Of a stretch of DNA of 34,556 bases, positions 9,856 through 19,967 are shown one piece after another; the first letter of the stretch is position 1, and each line of letters begins with the position of its first letter. The DNA comes from Scleroderma bovista (taxonomy: Eukaryota; Basidiomycota; Agaricomycetes; Boletales; Sclerodermataceae), in assembly GCA_037178675.1 (NCBI GenBank), contig JAYMGJ010000516.1, positions 1-34,556 on the forward strand. Reading direction: 5' to 3'. A program made the position numbers and the translations under genes. Below the pieces are notes generated by a model. The model had not been told where the DNA came from, made no database searches, and was given only the letters and a program-made list of their open reading frames with translations.

Positions 9856-10030
9856 TAATTATCTTTTCACAAATTGCATTATGTCAGTCATGCTGAATCT
9901 GACAGCTGTTGGTAACTTAATGACATGCATCATATAATGACAATTAATTATTTTTTCATGAGTTGCATTATGTCAGTCATGCTGAATTAGATAGCTGTTG
10001 GTAACTTAATGACAAGATCATATATCAGTA
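9856..10030. repeat. Two-copy tandem repeat, 89-bp period
   Basis: ttgcattatgtcagtcatgc starts at 9874 and again at 9963. Both copies continue with tgaat, a short variable part and gctgttggtaacttaatgac. The first halves (ataattatctttt / attaattattttt) are related but more diverged. Confidence 0.8.
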
Positions 10031-10638
10031 TGTCATGAGGCTGAATATATGATATATATGATCAAGTTATTTGTTTTGTAATCATAGCTTATCATGGATC
10101 GACGGTCCCCGTGATGTAGTACTTACTATGCTTCCAGGAAACAGGCCATGGGTATAGACCACAGGTACTAAGACCGTGACCTGGACCCGTACCCATGGGT
10201 AGTGACCCATCATAGGTACCCCATACCCATGCTCTTCCCTATTTGATTGGTGAATGAAATAGTAACAAAGTGCTACACGAACAAAAAGGTGGAAACAAGT
10301 TCAAAATAAGCTCAGTTATCATGTAGGTAATTTGCTGCTGGAGTATGATATATGGCACACATGATTATCACGGTGAGACGAATTACGCAGTCATTTGTAA
10401 GGTAATGTCGAGACATCAGAATCTAGAGGATTACTCTACTAAGAATATATGGCCTGATACTTGGAGTATCATTTTAGAGCTGATGGCCATTAGAACAAAA
10501 AATTACATTGATCTGATATGGCTAGAGAAGCTTATATGGAGTGACTGTCAGTATTATAGATGTGCAATAACTATGTAGTACATTTGTTGGTTGTTCGAAC
10601 ATAAATATAGTCTACTCGAATCTAGTCTCCCGTAGGCA

Positions 10639-10683
10639 ACCCTCAAAAATTTGAAGGAAGATAGTCGTTCCTTCAAAGGGAGG
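10639..10683. repeat. Two-stage hairpin upstream of the DUF6589 gene
   Basis: Inner arms tttgaaggaa (10650-10659) and ttccttcaaa (10668-10677) are perfectly complementary with an 8-base loop. Outer arms accctc and gagggt extend the stem across a small internal loop. A second small hairpin (tgccga/tcggca) follows at 10742-10757. These could be a folded transposon end, a cruciform or a leader RNA structure. Confidence 0.6.
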
Positions 10684-10868
10684 GTCTGCTTTGGATGACA
10701 GCACGGTTACCGTAGTGCAGCATTTCGTCCTTGATGGTGCGTGCCGAGCCTTCGGCATGTCAAAGTGTGTCAGACAAAATGTGTCAGATAAAGAATAAAA
10801 TTAGATATGCCCCTCTGGAGTTTTTTGAAACACCTAAGGTACTCTGAGTGTCTTCTAGGTAGCTGAAC

Positions 10869-13800
10869 ATGGACGATCGCCGCTGCACACCTACTGCCAC
10901 ACATTCATTCCAGCTGCCGATCATACAACCTCATACTCCCTTTCCATCTCTGCAGCCTGATCACCTCCCCTTATACCCATTTTATCCGGCCACATCGTTC
11001 AATGGCGCAAAAAATTGGCCCACACCAAGCTCATCTCATCCGGTATGGATGCATGCTCTCCGCATACCCACGTGCCAGCATTACTTACCAGTCACTCAGG
11101 GGGGTCCTCCGATCCCCTTAACCCCTCGGAAGCGCAGGTTCGCGCCAGACACGAACACCTCTCCATTATCAGTGGACAAGAGCGACAAGACGAGTGACTT
11201 ACACTTCACGGCGCACGCCAGATGAGAAGCTCGAGGTCATTCTTGGTCAGTTGAAAGACTTGCATTGGACATTGGGTAAATTCATGTATTATCTTTTTCG
11301 GCTGGACGACGAGAAAGGTCAGCGGATTCATCAGAAACCTCAACATGCAGCATGCGTACATCAATTCCTGAAAGGAAATACTGAGCCCGGCATTGGCTTC
11401 GTGTTGGATGCCTGGATGCGGAGCCCCGATGGTGTTCTGTCTGATAACTCGCCGGACTGCGACCTGATGTTCAATACTTCTGTCCCATACAGCGAGATCA
11501 AGGCCGTACGACCCGCTCTCACTTCGTTCGCAGCCCAATCTGTCAAGAAAAAATTAGTATGCGAAGCAGAAGATGCTGTTCAACCAGGAAGTGGCCTACA
11601 CACCGCGAAAAGTGTATGGTCAGACATTGGAACCTCCACAGCAGAGTCAGTTGTAACTACCATAAAAAAGCTCCAGCCACTCACCTGGGACATCGTGACT
11701 GAATTATGTGCACGTCCCCCTCAGAGACGAAATGGCGTTACGGTCGTGCGGAAAAATCGACCTGTGGATGGGGTAAGCTCGTATTTAATTGACCTCTGAG
11801 ATTTATCAATTCTCTTACTTTGGTGTGGATGCTATGGCTATCAGGTAGCCGCAACAGTGATCTCTTCAGTCAACTTCTCCCGAAATCAGTTGGCACGAAA
11901 GTTGATCATGTCGAAGAGCCTTCTGGAGTTTGCATACGGTGTGCCATATGATGTTTTTGCATACAACAGTCGAGTGGGCACTTCCGTGTCCTACTGGTCA
12001 GTGTGCAAGCATCTCAAGGACTTATCTGAGGAGGAGGCACAAATAGTGTTCGATGTCGGTCGGGACCCTGGGAGGGGAGTGGTGATTGTGATGGACAACG
12101 TGCAGAATTTCCATTTGCAGCGGGATCCACGGATTGGTCGAGAAAACACAATGAATGTTGGGCTTGCAGCCACACTCATCGAGATAGACGGAGTTGACCC
12201 TCACACCTTCAGCCTTGACGATAAGCGACTCAGGCTCATGAACTCCGAACGCGAGGCTCTCACAGTTGGACGACTCCTCTCGTTTATCGATGGGCCGCAC
12301 ATTGAAACAGTTTGCGGTCTGCATTGGCTACGAACGCTTGTCAATTACATCCCACCTCTTTCCCATCTCAAGGAACAGGTCTCGATGCTTTTCCGGACTC
12401 GTGCACAGAAGTTCCAGCTCTCTATTAAAGCCAATAAGGTCCACCCTCTCGCTACGAGTAGCAATAACGAAACCGTAAATACAGAGCTCAAGGACGCCTT
12501 GATGGACTTCCTTTCACAGATAGGGCATGCCGAGAACGACTACCCCCGACAGCTTATCCTGGCCTCCGGAGATGGTATGACATACGAGAAGATACTTCAG
12601 CTGAAGAAATATCTTCAGTTCCATGAGGACGACTTACTTAGTCTGAACCTCCTTGAGCCCGTCCTTGCACTATGGCATACAATGTGGACAGATCTCAGTC
12701 GAATATTCGAGACTCACTGGGGGGAGTCATTGTCCACTGATCCATCAACGCTCAGCTACAGTGCTGCGAAGATTGGCAGACCTCAACCCGCTAACTTGAA
12801 GAAAGTTGATTATTACCCACACTCGGAGTTGGCCTACCTGATCCTAGACATTCGTATGTTGGATTGTTGGCGGTGCGTATGACATTTCCCCTGTTGACTC
12901 CCTAGTAACAGCTATCGTTTCTAGGCTACATTTCAAACAAGACAGTTTGTTTAGCTATTTTGAAGACCTCGCATCACGAGAACTCCTTCCATCCATAACG
13001 GACCTTGAAGCAGTGGCAATACAGCTCCATCGTGCATATTCCAGCACAGTAGGGCTTCATCGTGCTTTGCGAGACATGTCTGCTTCACACACGGACTGGA
13101 GCAAGCAGGTTCCCATTGGTTCTCCAGTATCTAATGTTGCGCCACCCATCGACGGAGGGAAGAGCACATTCAAGGGGGACCTTGTTCTTGCACGATCAAT
13201 TGCCTTTATGCGTGATGCTCTCATCTCAAGGGAAGCAGCCTATGCTGCCGCAGAGGGGGATGCAGGGCGGTTATATGAGGTAACTAAAGTGGGTCTATCA
13301 GATTCCAAAGCTTTTTTGTGCTTACTGTTCTATCTGCAGATGATGCTCTTCACATTCGCTGGCTCAACACACACCAAATATGTCACGTACCTACTTGAAT
13401 TTATCACCAACATTGAACTTGAGTCGAGCCCCAAGCTCCGCCATGCTATCCTTCAGAGCACTCTGGTCAATCTTACGGGTTGTCCAGGAACCTTCTGTCC
13501 ACTTGACCTACTGCAGGAACACCTCAACCGCATGCTTGAATCTGTCGTTCAACGGAAAGGAGTAAGCTATGGCGACGACTGGATTAGAAAGGTCATATCA
13601 CGAAATCTTCATCATTTTGGACGCATCAAAAAGGACTTACGTGAGGGTGTTAATCTGGCAGAGCGAAGAGGTACCCACCATGCTCCACATACTCGCCCTG
13701 AGGTTCAGATTCTCCTCAATGAATACCGAAATCAGGAGCTTCATTCGCGTTGCATTGGCCGGCGAGTTGGCGAGACAGATCACAGCGACTCCATTGATGA

Positions 13801-14095
13801 CTTCAGACAGGGGATACTGAATCTTGGCAAGGGAAAGCTCTCCACTTGGATCAAGGAGACAGTATCCTCTCGCCTCATGCTGCGCAATCAACGGCCTCCT
13901 AATCTGACAACTCAGGCATCGGATTTGTTACCTGATGGAGAGGATGCAACTACTGGCGAGGCTGAATACCCTACTGACACAGCGGCACAGCCAACTATTG
14001 GAAACATGTTTGTCGTAGATGGAGAACTGGTCATTGACACTGACATCCGTGGCTTTGACCTTGACATTGACAGTGCAAATAATATGGATGAATGA
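10869..14095 (+). CDS. DUF6589 domain protein, about 1004 aa, five exons
   Basis: Model: 10869-11193, 11222-11772, 11845-12872, 12925-13279, 13340-14095; the joined length is 1005 codons. Introns 2-4 are 72, 52 and 60 nt, GT..AG, and restore frame. The first gap (28 nt, gtgact..gccag) is too short for a normal intron. It may be a frameshift, or 11043-11172 may be the real intron, which also restores frame but removes the RKRRF segment. The N-terminus is Pro-rich; EKLEVILGQLKDLHWTLGKF opens the domain. Strongly conserved-looking blocks are VIVMDNVQNFHLQRDPRIGR (D376, N377), ASGDGMTYEK (D535), LWHTMWTDLSRIFETHWG (H570, D575) and NLKKVDYYP. The C-terminus is acidic. The family is recognised from memory as DUF6589, function unknown. 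A catalytic RNase H-like/DDE role is my inference. It is flanked by RecQ-like helicase relics. Confidence 0.8.
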
Positions 14096-14185
14096 TGACA
14101 TTACATTCTTCTACTACGGTATGTTCACCTGTTTGACTGATATTTTACGAATTAACGGATCCACTGCATAGGCTTTATGTATCTT

Positions 14186-15501
14186 TCATTCCGTACTAGA
14201 AACCGAGATCTTACTTGCGCTAAAAGCAATGCTTAGGCTCCACTTGTGCAGTACAAAAGAATGAATCACGTACGCTGGATTGATATGCCACTTGATCCCT
14301 GAACGTTGAATATTTGGATTGCTGAACTGGTCCATTGCCAGGTCCTTGCTAACACTGCAGGAGGATGAACTAGCTTTGTTCATCCTGCTAATGCGTGCCT
14401 GGTCACGCCTCACACGTGCTTCAGCACATTCCCCCAATTGGACAGTCTGTATTTCTTCTGCGATGTCTGCAACTGTGGAGTAGAGGTCGTGCTGAAGGTG
14501 CGAAATTGGTTCATATGTTGAGACGAATGGTATAAGGTCCTCAACAGATTTCAGCATGGAAATATTGCATATGATCATGTCAATAACCTGTGAAGGTAAG
14601 AACCCTTCTGGAGGAAGGAAGCCCCACTTATTGACATCCATTCTTTCCCAGGCTGAATCGCACCATTCAATAAGCCGTGTTGTAGCAGTCTGCTTTGCCC
14701 CCTTGGATAGATGGTTACGTGGCATCGCATGTTGCAGTTTCCGTGGTTCAGGTTTGGGCATGTCCTCTGGCTGACAACCACTGCAGCAGCATTCCTCTTG
14801 CCGTGCAGGCCAGGGGTTCTCCTGACAAACGAGGCAGCTACATGGTGCCTCATCCGCATTATTGCCATACAGCTCATCTAATTGAGCAACTTTGCAGTCC
14901 GCAAGGATGAGCTTGGCCATAGAAGACTGCATGGTATCGGACGGAGACGTTCTCGGTACGTTTTTGGGCTTCTTTGGAATTGATGGCCAATGATTGGAGG
15001 CCGCATTTTTTCATTTTTTCCGCCTGGAAAATCGAGGTGGGTGCCTTTGTTTTGCCAAAAACTTATAAATCTCACCATTTCTTCTTCAAGCGTTTTTGTG
15101 GGACAAATAATGATCATGGCGGGATCAGGTGGAAACGTGATTCCAGGTATCTCGTTTGGATGTGCAGATATGTGAGATATCAGATGCATAAGTCTTATGA
15201 ACGTATCTGTCTTCCCACTACCAGTTGCTGTGACAAGTAATGTATCTTGACCATCAAGGAGATGTCCAATGGCGTCGAGTTGGAAATCGTGGGTGTCATG
15301 GGGGAGAAGGCAACGTAGCGTATTGCGGCAATATTCACGACCTTCTGAGGAGCTGAACTTGGTAAGCCCACCTTCACGGGATGCAGGGGCGGATATATGT
15401 GCACAATGCTGTAACGCGCTCCCAAACCTTGACGCGACCGTGTTGCTTGGTTTTATTTGTGCATTTCCAAAAGAGTATGTGCCGCGGTCTCTACATGTCA
15501 C
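14186..15501 (-). pseudogene. RecQ-like DEAD-box helicase pseudogene with internal deletion
   Basis: Reading 15501 to 14878 on the reverse strand, HDFQLDAIGHLLDGQDTLLV leads into a Walker A motif TATGSGKT (15231-15208) and a motif Ia-like IICPTKTLEEEM. After that, similarity to helicases stops. A second frame, 14932 to 14186, restarts with MAKLILADCKVAQLDELYGN and a Cys-rich cluster (CSCLVC, CCCSGC), which resembles the C-terminal tail of the same basidiomycete helicase family. Motif II (DEAH) through motif VI, several hundred residues, are missing and the frames do not connect. ATP binding might have been conserved in the ancestor, but this copy cannot be a working helicase. No ATG opens the upstream frame. 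It is convergent with the DUF6589 gene, whose stop lies 90 bp away. Confidence 0.75.
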
Positions 15502-15662
15502 CGGAGTCCGATTTTTGGCTGAAATGCTGCACTACGGTAAGAGGGCTGTCATCCGATGCAGACTAACTCGAATCCATCATAGTCAATTCTCGACTCGTAC
15601 CATCAAGACAACTTTTGACTCAACACCGTAATACATATCGGGCGCCTGTGGTTTCAGTGGTG
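15502..15662. other. Short spacer between helicase relic and duplication A1
   Basis: No gene or repeat is visible. Similarity to the 30.9-kb copy begins abruptly at aagtacggtacgagagg (15663), which marks a duplication or deletion breakpoint. Confidence 0.4.
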
Positions 15663-17611
15663 AAGTACGGTACGAGAGGCGGCCATCCCTACGTCAAAAT
15701 CCTGCGTGGCAAGGCAGCTTCTCGTCCGCCACAGGATCGACCCACTCACGTGCGTGTCTCCCTTTTCCTTCGCTAAATACCTCACTCATTTCCGCCGCGG
15801 TACAAATGCAGGCAGCGGCATGGATCCACACAGGATAGTACGTCCAACCTCTCTGCACATGCATCCGCTATTCGCATCTACCCGTCTCCATCGCGCGCCC
15901 ATTTCATACGACGTAACATATACACCCTCATCGCGTACAGTCCTCGATTGTACGACGCGCATGGCCGTGCCGGCACACACGCTCGCTCAGCCCGCTACAG
16001 ACCCACCCACACTGACCTCTTCTCGGCTTATCCTGCGCTCCGACAAGTTTCCGTGGCCTGTCGTAGTGGGCCCGTCGTCGTCGTCGTCAAGTTCGGGATA
16101 TAGCAGTGGCTCTGGCTACGGTGGCTCGCTTGGACATTCCAGATCGAGGTCGTCGTCGAACATCAGTAATCTCGATCTCCTGTATGCGCTCCACGCGACA
16201 CTTCTCGCTCGCGTGACTCCTCGGGAATGGGAGGCGCTGGGACATGGAAGCCGGGCACAGCGTAAGGTCACCCGTGCGTACGAAAAGAGGTGCACGAAAA
16301 TGGGAGGCGGGTGGGAAGGTGGTGTGCGGCGCTTGGATTGGCTGCATGGGAAAACGAGGCTTGTTGGAATCGAAGTGGAAAAACATGGGAATGGCGCAAA
16401 CACGGGAAAGCTCGTCTTTGGGAAGCCATGAAGGGTTTTCTCGTTGCCGTTTACAAATTACGACTCACGCACGCAGTTGACGACTTTAACTGGGACCCAC
16501 ATACACACTCATTCACCACTCACTGAACATTCACGAAATACAACGACGCATATGGATCGTCGATACTATGGCATTTACGGGTGACGATATCTGGACTGGA
16601 CTTTGACCATTTGTATGTATTTAGCCTGGGATTTGTGTTGTCTGGTTATTCATGTCATCGTTTTATCTGTAATATTAATCATGGATTTTTCAAGGACTAC
16701 ATACTGCTGATGGAATTGACGTAGTGATGAATCTTTGATCAGAGTCGTGGTCGGAGGCGAGCGTTGGGTTCGCTGAGTCGAAGCTGAGTGAGATCGGAAA
16801 CGCCTCGCACTCCTGACTTTTACCCTATAGGTTACCACAAGCATCCACGGAACATCGCAGCGGTGCGGACAAACATTACATTCAGAAATAAAACACGTCC
16901 ACAATCGCTCGTCAAGACGCGCAGACTGAACTTATTGATCTCGTTCGTTCTCGTACCGAACTGGAATGCACCATCGCTGACCTCCAGTCTGCAATGACGA
17001 TATCAATAATACTGGCATTTCCACTGACCCACGACTCACATAATAAATGTTGCAAGGTGCATGCATTTACACATGTCCAGCCTCGCTATCGATTCGATGA
17101 ACATGATCATCCAGCTGCGTCCAATAATTCAATATTGCACCAAGAACAGTCTAAGCTGCAATATTTCTTCCCCCTTGCCACACGACCCTAAACCCCTCGA
17201 TCGAGAAACTGCTACCTGAGGCGTCGGAGGCTGCGCAGTCGGCAGTGTCGAGCGATTCTTGTTACTGAATTATCCGTAAAACTTTGGAAGCCATCGGAGT
17301 TTGTCAAGTAACAAGTCAGTTTTAGCAGAGAAAGCACTGGCCGAGTGCGTGATCCCGTGTGTCCCCCAAAATAACTCTAAGCTGCCGGGTGGGGGTCGTG
17401 GCCGTCGTAATGCAAGCAAAGCATCACAAAGATCGAAGGGAGATAGAAGTTTGGTTTATTTTGCTGGTAGTGTGGAATGCTGAGGAGAACGGCAGGGTTC
17501 TATCCTTGGGTACTGTACCGTATTTATTCTTTCGTTCTGCCATATACAATCGCAATGTATCTGGCTATAACCAACTTATTGTCCTTGATTGATTGGCAAC
17601 TTGCAATTCCC
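15663..17611 (+). repeat. Segmental duplication A, copy 1
   Basis: It matches 30879-32411 in the same orientation, from aagtacggtacgagaggcgg to the tgattggcaact region near 17600. It contains the DUF6699 gene and about 1.2 kb of 3' flank. Copy 1 has two segments absent from copy 2: 257 bp within the gene (about 15727-15983) and about 117 bp at 16877-16993. Confidence 0.85.
15668..16431 (+). CDS. DUF6699-type protein, 5'-truncated copy
   Basis: Best model: exon 15668-15749 (5' end missing), a 62-nt intron 15750-15811 (gtgcgt..atgcag) and exon 15812-16431. The first ATG in the second exon is 15820. The domain reads SLHMHPLFASTRL, then FPWPVVV, a Ser/Gly low-complexity loop (tcg repeats, seven Ser), LYALHATLLARVTPREWEAL, VTRAYEKRCTK and GVRRLDWLHGKTRLVGIEVE, the layout of DUF6699 proteins common in mushrooms; function unknown. 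No signal peptide or membrane helix. The paralogue at 30.8 kb carries an upstream region (MPSIAQSASFG..) that this copy lacks, because the duplication starts inside the first coding part. An ORF running through the intron from 15706 is an alternative start. Confidence 0.65.
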
Positions 17612-17864
17612 ACAGGCGGCACCCCAGCAGTAGATGAGGTAATCCTTGTTGTCTTGATAGCCGTGCAAGGATCAAAAATGATCACAATCACTCGAGGGGA
17701 TCTCCCCTGATTGTAATTGCCATAGGTCCTGAAAGTGTACGTGTACACCCATGGCTGATAGGCGACAAACAACGTAGGTGTCCTCAATTGCATCGAGGCA
17801 CGTAAGCATATGGACGATCCTGGGGTGGGTCGTCGCCTCGGAGACAACCCTTTCACGATGAACG
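16432..17864. other. 3' flank of the DUF6699 gene and duplication junction
   Basis: No gene can be supported. At about 16900-16990 one frame reads like a short coiled-coil exon (AQTELIDLVRSRTELE), present only in copy 1 of block A. At 17684-17713 acaatca..tgattgt with an inner agggga/tcccct stem forms a hairpin. At 17738 gtgtac-gt-gtacac is palindromic. 17612-17864 is unique sequence between blocks A1 and B1. Confidence 0.4.
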
Positions 17865-18029
17865 TAGAATCAGAGAACAGTTTAGGCGCGACGTGGTGAT
17901 ATTCGCAATTTCTTCTGACGATCTATGTGAAGCACTCACACTTGAATGCTGAACACACCGAGTCGCTCGAGTTGAAATTGCCCTCGTATTAATTATTCAC
18001 AGCCAAAACAGAAGATGAAATGTAGAGAC

Positions 18030-19593
18030 TTATTCCGAATCTATAGGCAACGCCGTATGTCGTTCAAAAAGGGCCCAATCATTACTCGAAAACTTTGCTG
18101 TATTGTGAGGTGGATACTTCCCGTTGCGTCTGGCCCAGTATGGTTGCCACCTGTGCCAGCTGTCCCGTGGAGGGGCCGATCGTGATTTCTCTTTGGCGTA
18201 GGCGGCGAGTACTTCATCGTCCTCATTCAGTACACTTGATTCCCACCCTCCCTCCGAGGCTGCGGCATCACAACACTTCATCGTCCAGTCGTTGATACCT
18301 TCTACCCATGCTGTATCCTCGGAAAAGACGGCAGTGTCGAGAGAGCCTGAGCTGGAAGTGGATGCGATGTTGTCGTGGAGCTGTCGTCCTACATTGGACT
18401 TCTTTAAAGAGGCGAATTGCAGTTCATCGTTATCGGCATCGCTCGCCTCCTCTTCACTCTTCTCCTCCGGCTCCTCTTGTCCCTCCTCTGCATGGTCTTG
18501 GTCTTGGTCATCGCTGTCTGCGTCATCGGAGGGACCAGAGCGAGGACGGGAGCGAGCGACGAAGCCATCTGGTATTACTAACTTAGTCCAATGGCTGTAC
18601 AGTTCCACGATTGCGGCGATCCTCGAATACGCTTCGTCGAAACTCTTGGGAGATGCAATTTGTTTGAGAACCGGTGGTAACTCGAGAATTTGATAAGCTA
18701 GTCTGGCAAACTTTTGTGCAGCGTTAAAGACAACGTATTGTGGCTGGACGTGGCTCGAGAGGGGGCCGAGTGTGGCAAAAGGGTAGTGATGGGTGGAGTG
18801 CTCTGCAAGGTTGTTTGAATCATTGAAGCGACAGATGGGTGCCTTTAACTCGGGTATAGGCAGAACATGGTACTTGAAGATGGTGTCAGGTCCGAATAAC
18901 TATAAGAAATGCGTCAATAGGCGAACGTAAATGCCACGTAACCCGGTGCAAAGGACATACCTTGTTCACATTAGTTTGCGAACGACCTGCAATGGCTTTC
19001 GTTATGGTCGCTTTTTGGAGCCTTTTCAAGTCCAAAAGCTCCGGTATGAGCATGAAATTCCCTTTATCGAAAAGGAAGTGCCAATCTGATCTCACTAGTG
19101 TTGGATGAGCGTGGGGATAGAACACAAGTCGATTACTTTCTAGTATTACTCACGATGAATCAAGTTGTGGGTCGAATCAAGGTTGAGGTTCCCGGGTAGA
19201 CCCCATGCATACTCCAATTTCGTGAGCTAAAAACAGATCAGGACAGGACGTGACAGCGTGAAAGTGGCTCACCTCGGAAGGCCGCGTCGAACTGGGTATC
19301 AAGTGGCATACGTTGACCGCGTCAGCCAAGTTCGTGAGTAAACATCGACCCTTATGCGGGTCAGCTTTGGATGCCCTGGCCCTCTGTTTTGTGTCTACTG
19401 AAGACCCCCACTTCTTGCGTTTTTCTGGTGTCGCATTGTTCTTGGAGGGACGCTGCTCATTGAGCCCCGCGTTCGGATCGTAACTTGGGGACTCGTCGGG
19501 AGGACTGGAGTCTTCCTGAATGGATGAAAGAGTCAGCGTCTTGCTTTTTCGGCTTGGAGTCCTGCGGGGACCAGGTGGGGAAGGCGTTGACAT
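18030..19593 (-). CDS. HNH_2-type endonuclease-like protein, copy 1, about 465 aa
   Basis: Reverse-strand exons: 19593-19273, 19226-19154, 19094-18961, 18899-18030. Introns are 46, 59 and 61 nt, GT..AG, and the frame is open throughout. The start is ATG 19593 (MSTPSPPGPRR). Residues 84-141 form the HNH-like core: CLLTN, CHLIPSST (H97), LTKLEYAWGL, NLIH (N128), LRSDWHFLFDK (H137). Known of the family: HNH_2 domains are beta-beta-alpha-metal nucleases, and these three residues are the usual catalytic set. A helical middle part, an acidic stretch (QDQDHAEEGQEEPEEK) and a conserved C-terminus (DSWHRWQPYWARRNGKYPP) follow. Compared with copy 2 it has H127 instead of Arg beside N128 and lacks two 5-residue pieces. 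Divergent from the WD40 relic 374 bp away. The cellular target is unknown. Confidence 0.75.
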
Positions 19594-19967
19594 TGTCAGC
19601 GATATTGGATGATGAGGACTGGAGTATCAATTGGGAGACCACTGATCACTGAGTACTGAAAATTTAGACCTCACCTTGACTCCTCTTCCATCTCCGAGTC
19701 GTTTTTCAACTCCGAGTGATTGTCAGCGTCCACCGTGCCAGTTCGAACAATACACGCGACGCCGTCACATGACACGTCCATCGAGGCTTATGTAATTAGC
19801 TTTCTTTCAGTTTAGTATCCCTTTCTTGACTAGGTTTCTTCGTTTCTCTGCGGGCTGACGAGGTATCTACATTTGTTTCCCATCCTCGTACTCGCAATCA
19901 CCCAGGATTGACAGCACGATATTTTGCTTAGTCAGTATCACGCCGAGTCCACATGGATCTATGAAGC
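19594..19967. promoter_or_regulatory. Divergent promoter region between HNH copy 1 and WD40 relic 1
   Basis: These 374 bp separate two ATGs pointing apart. They are conserved in block B2, including the ctccgagtcgtttttcaactccgagtgatt direct-repeat region and gctttctttcagtt. A shared bidirectional promoter is likely, but no specific factor site can be named. Confidence 0.4.

Larger units (their letters stand above)
9375..10868. other. AT-rich spacer without a supported gene
   Basis: The stretch holds a tandem duplication at about 9856-10030, a cluster of inverted ccatgggtat/atacccatg words at about 10147-10235 and two hairpins just upstream of the DUF6589 gene. ORFs at 9582-9818 (78 codons) and 10345-10578 (77 codons) have AT-biased, unconvincing compositions and no family match that I know. 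Confidence 0.5.

Noticed and set aside
10580..10620. tRNA-like T-arm (ggttgttcgaac)
   Set aside because: No matching acceptor stem, D-arm or anticodon arm could be folded around it.
15706..15819. Upstream extension of the DUF6699 ORF (MARQLLVRHRID..)
   Set aside because: It reads through a good 62-nt intron (15750-15811) in a frame different from the coding frame shared with copy 2, so it is probably not translated.
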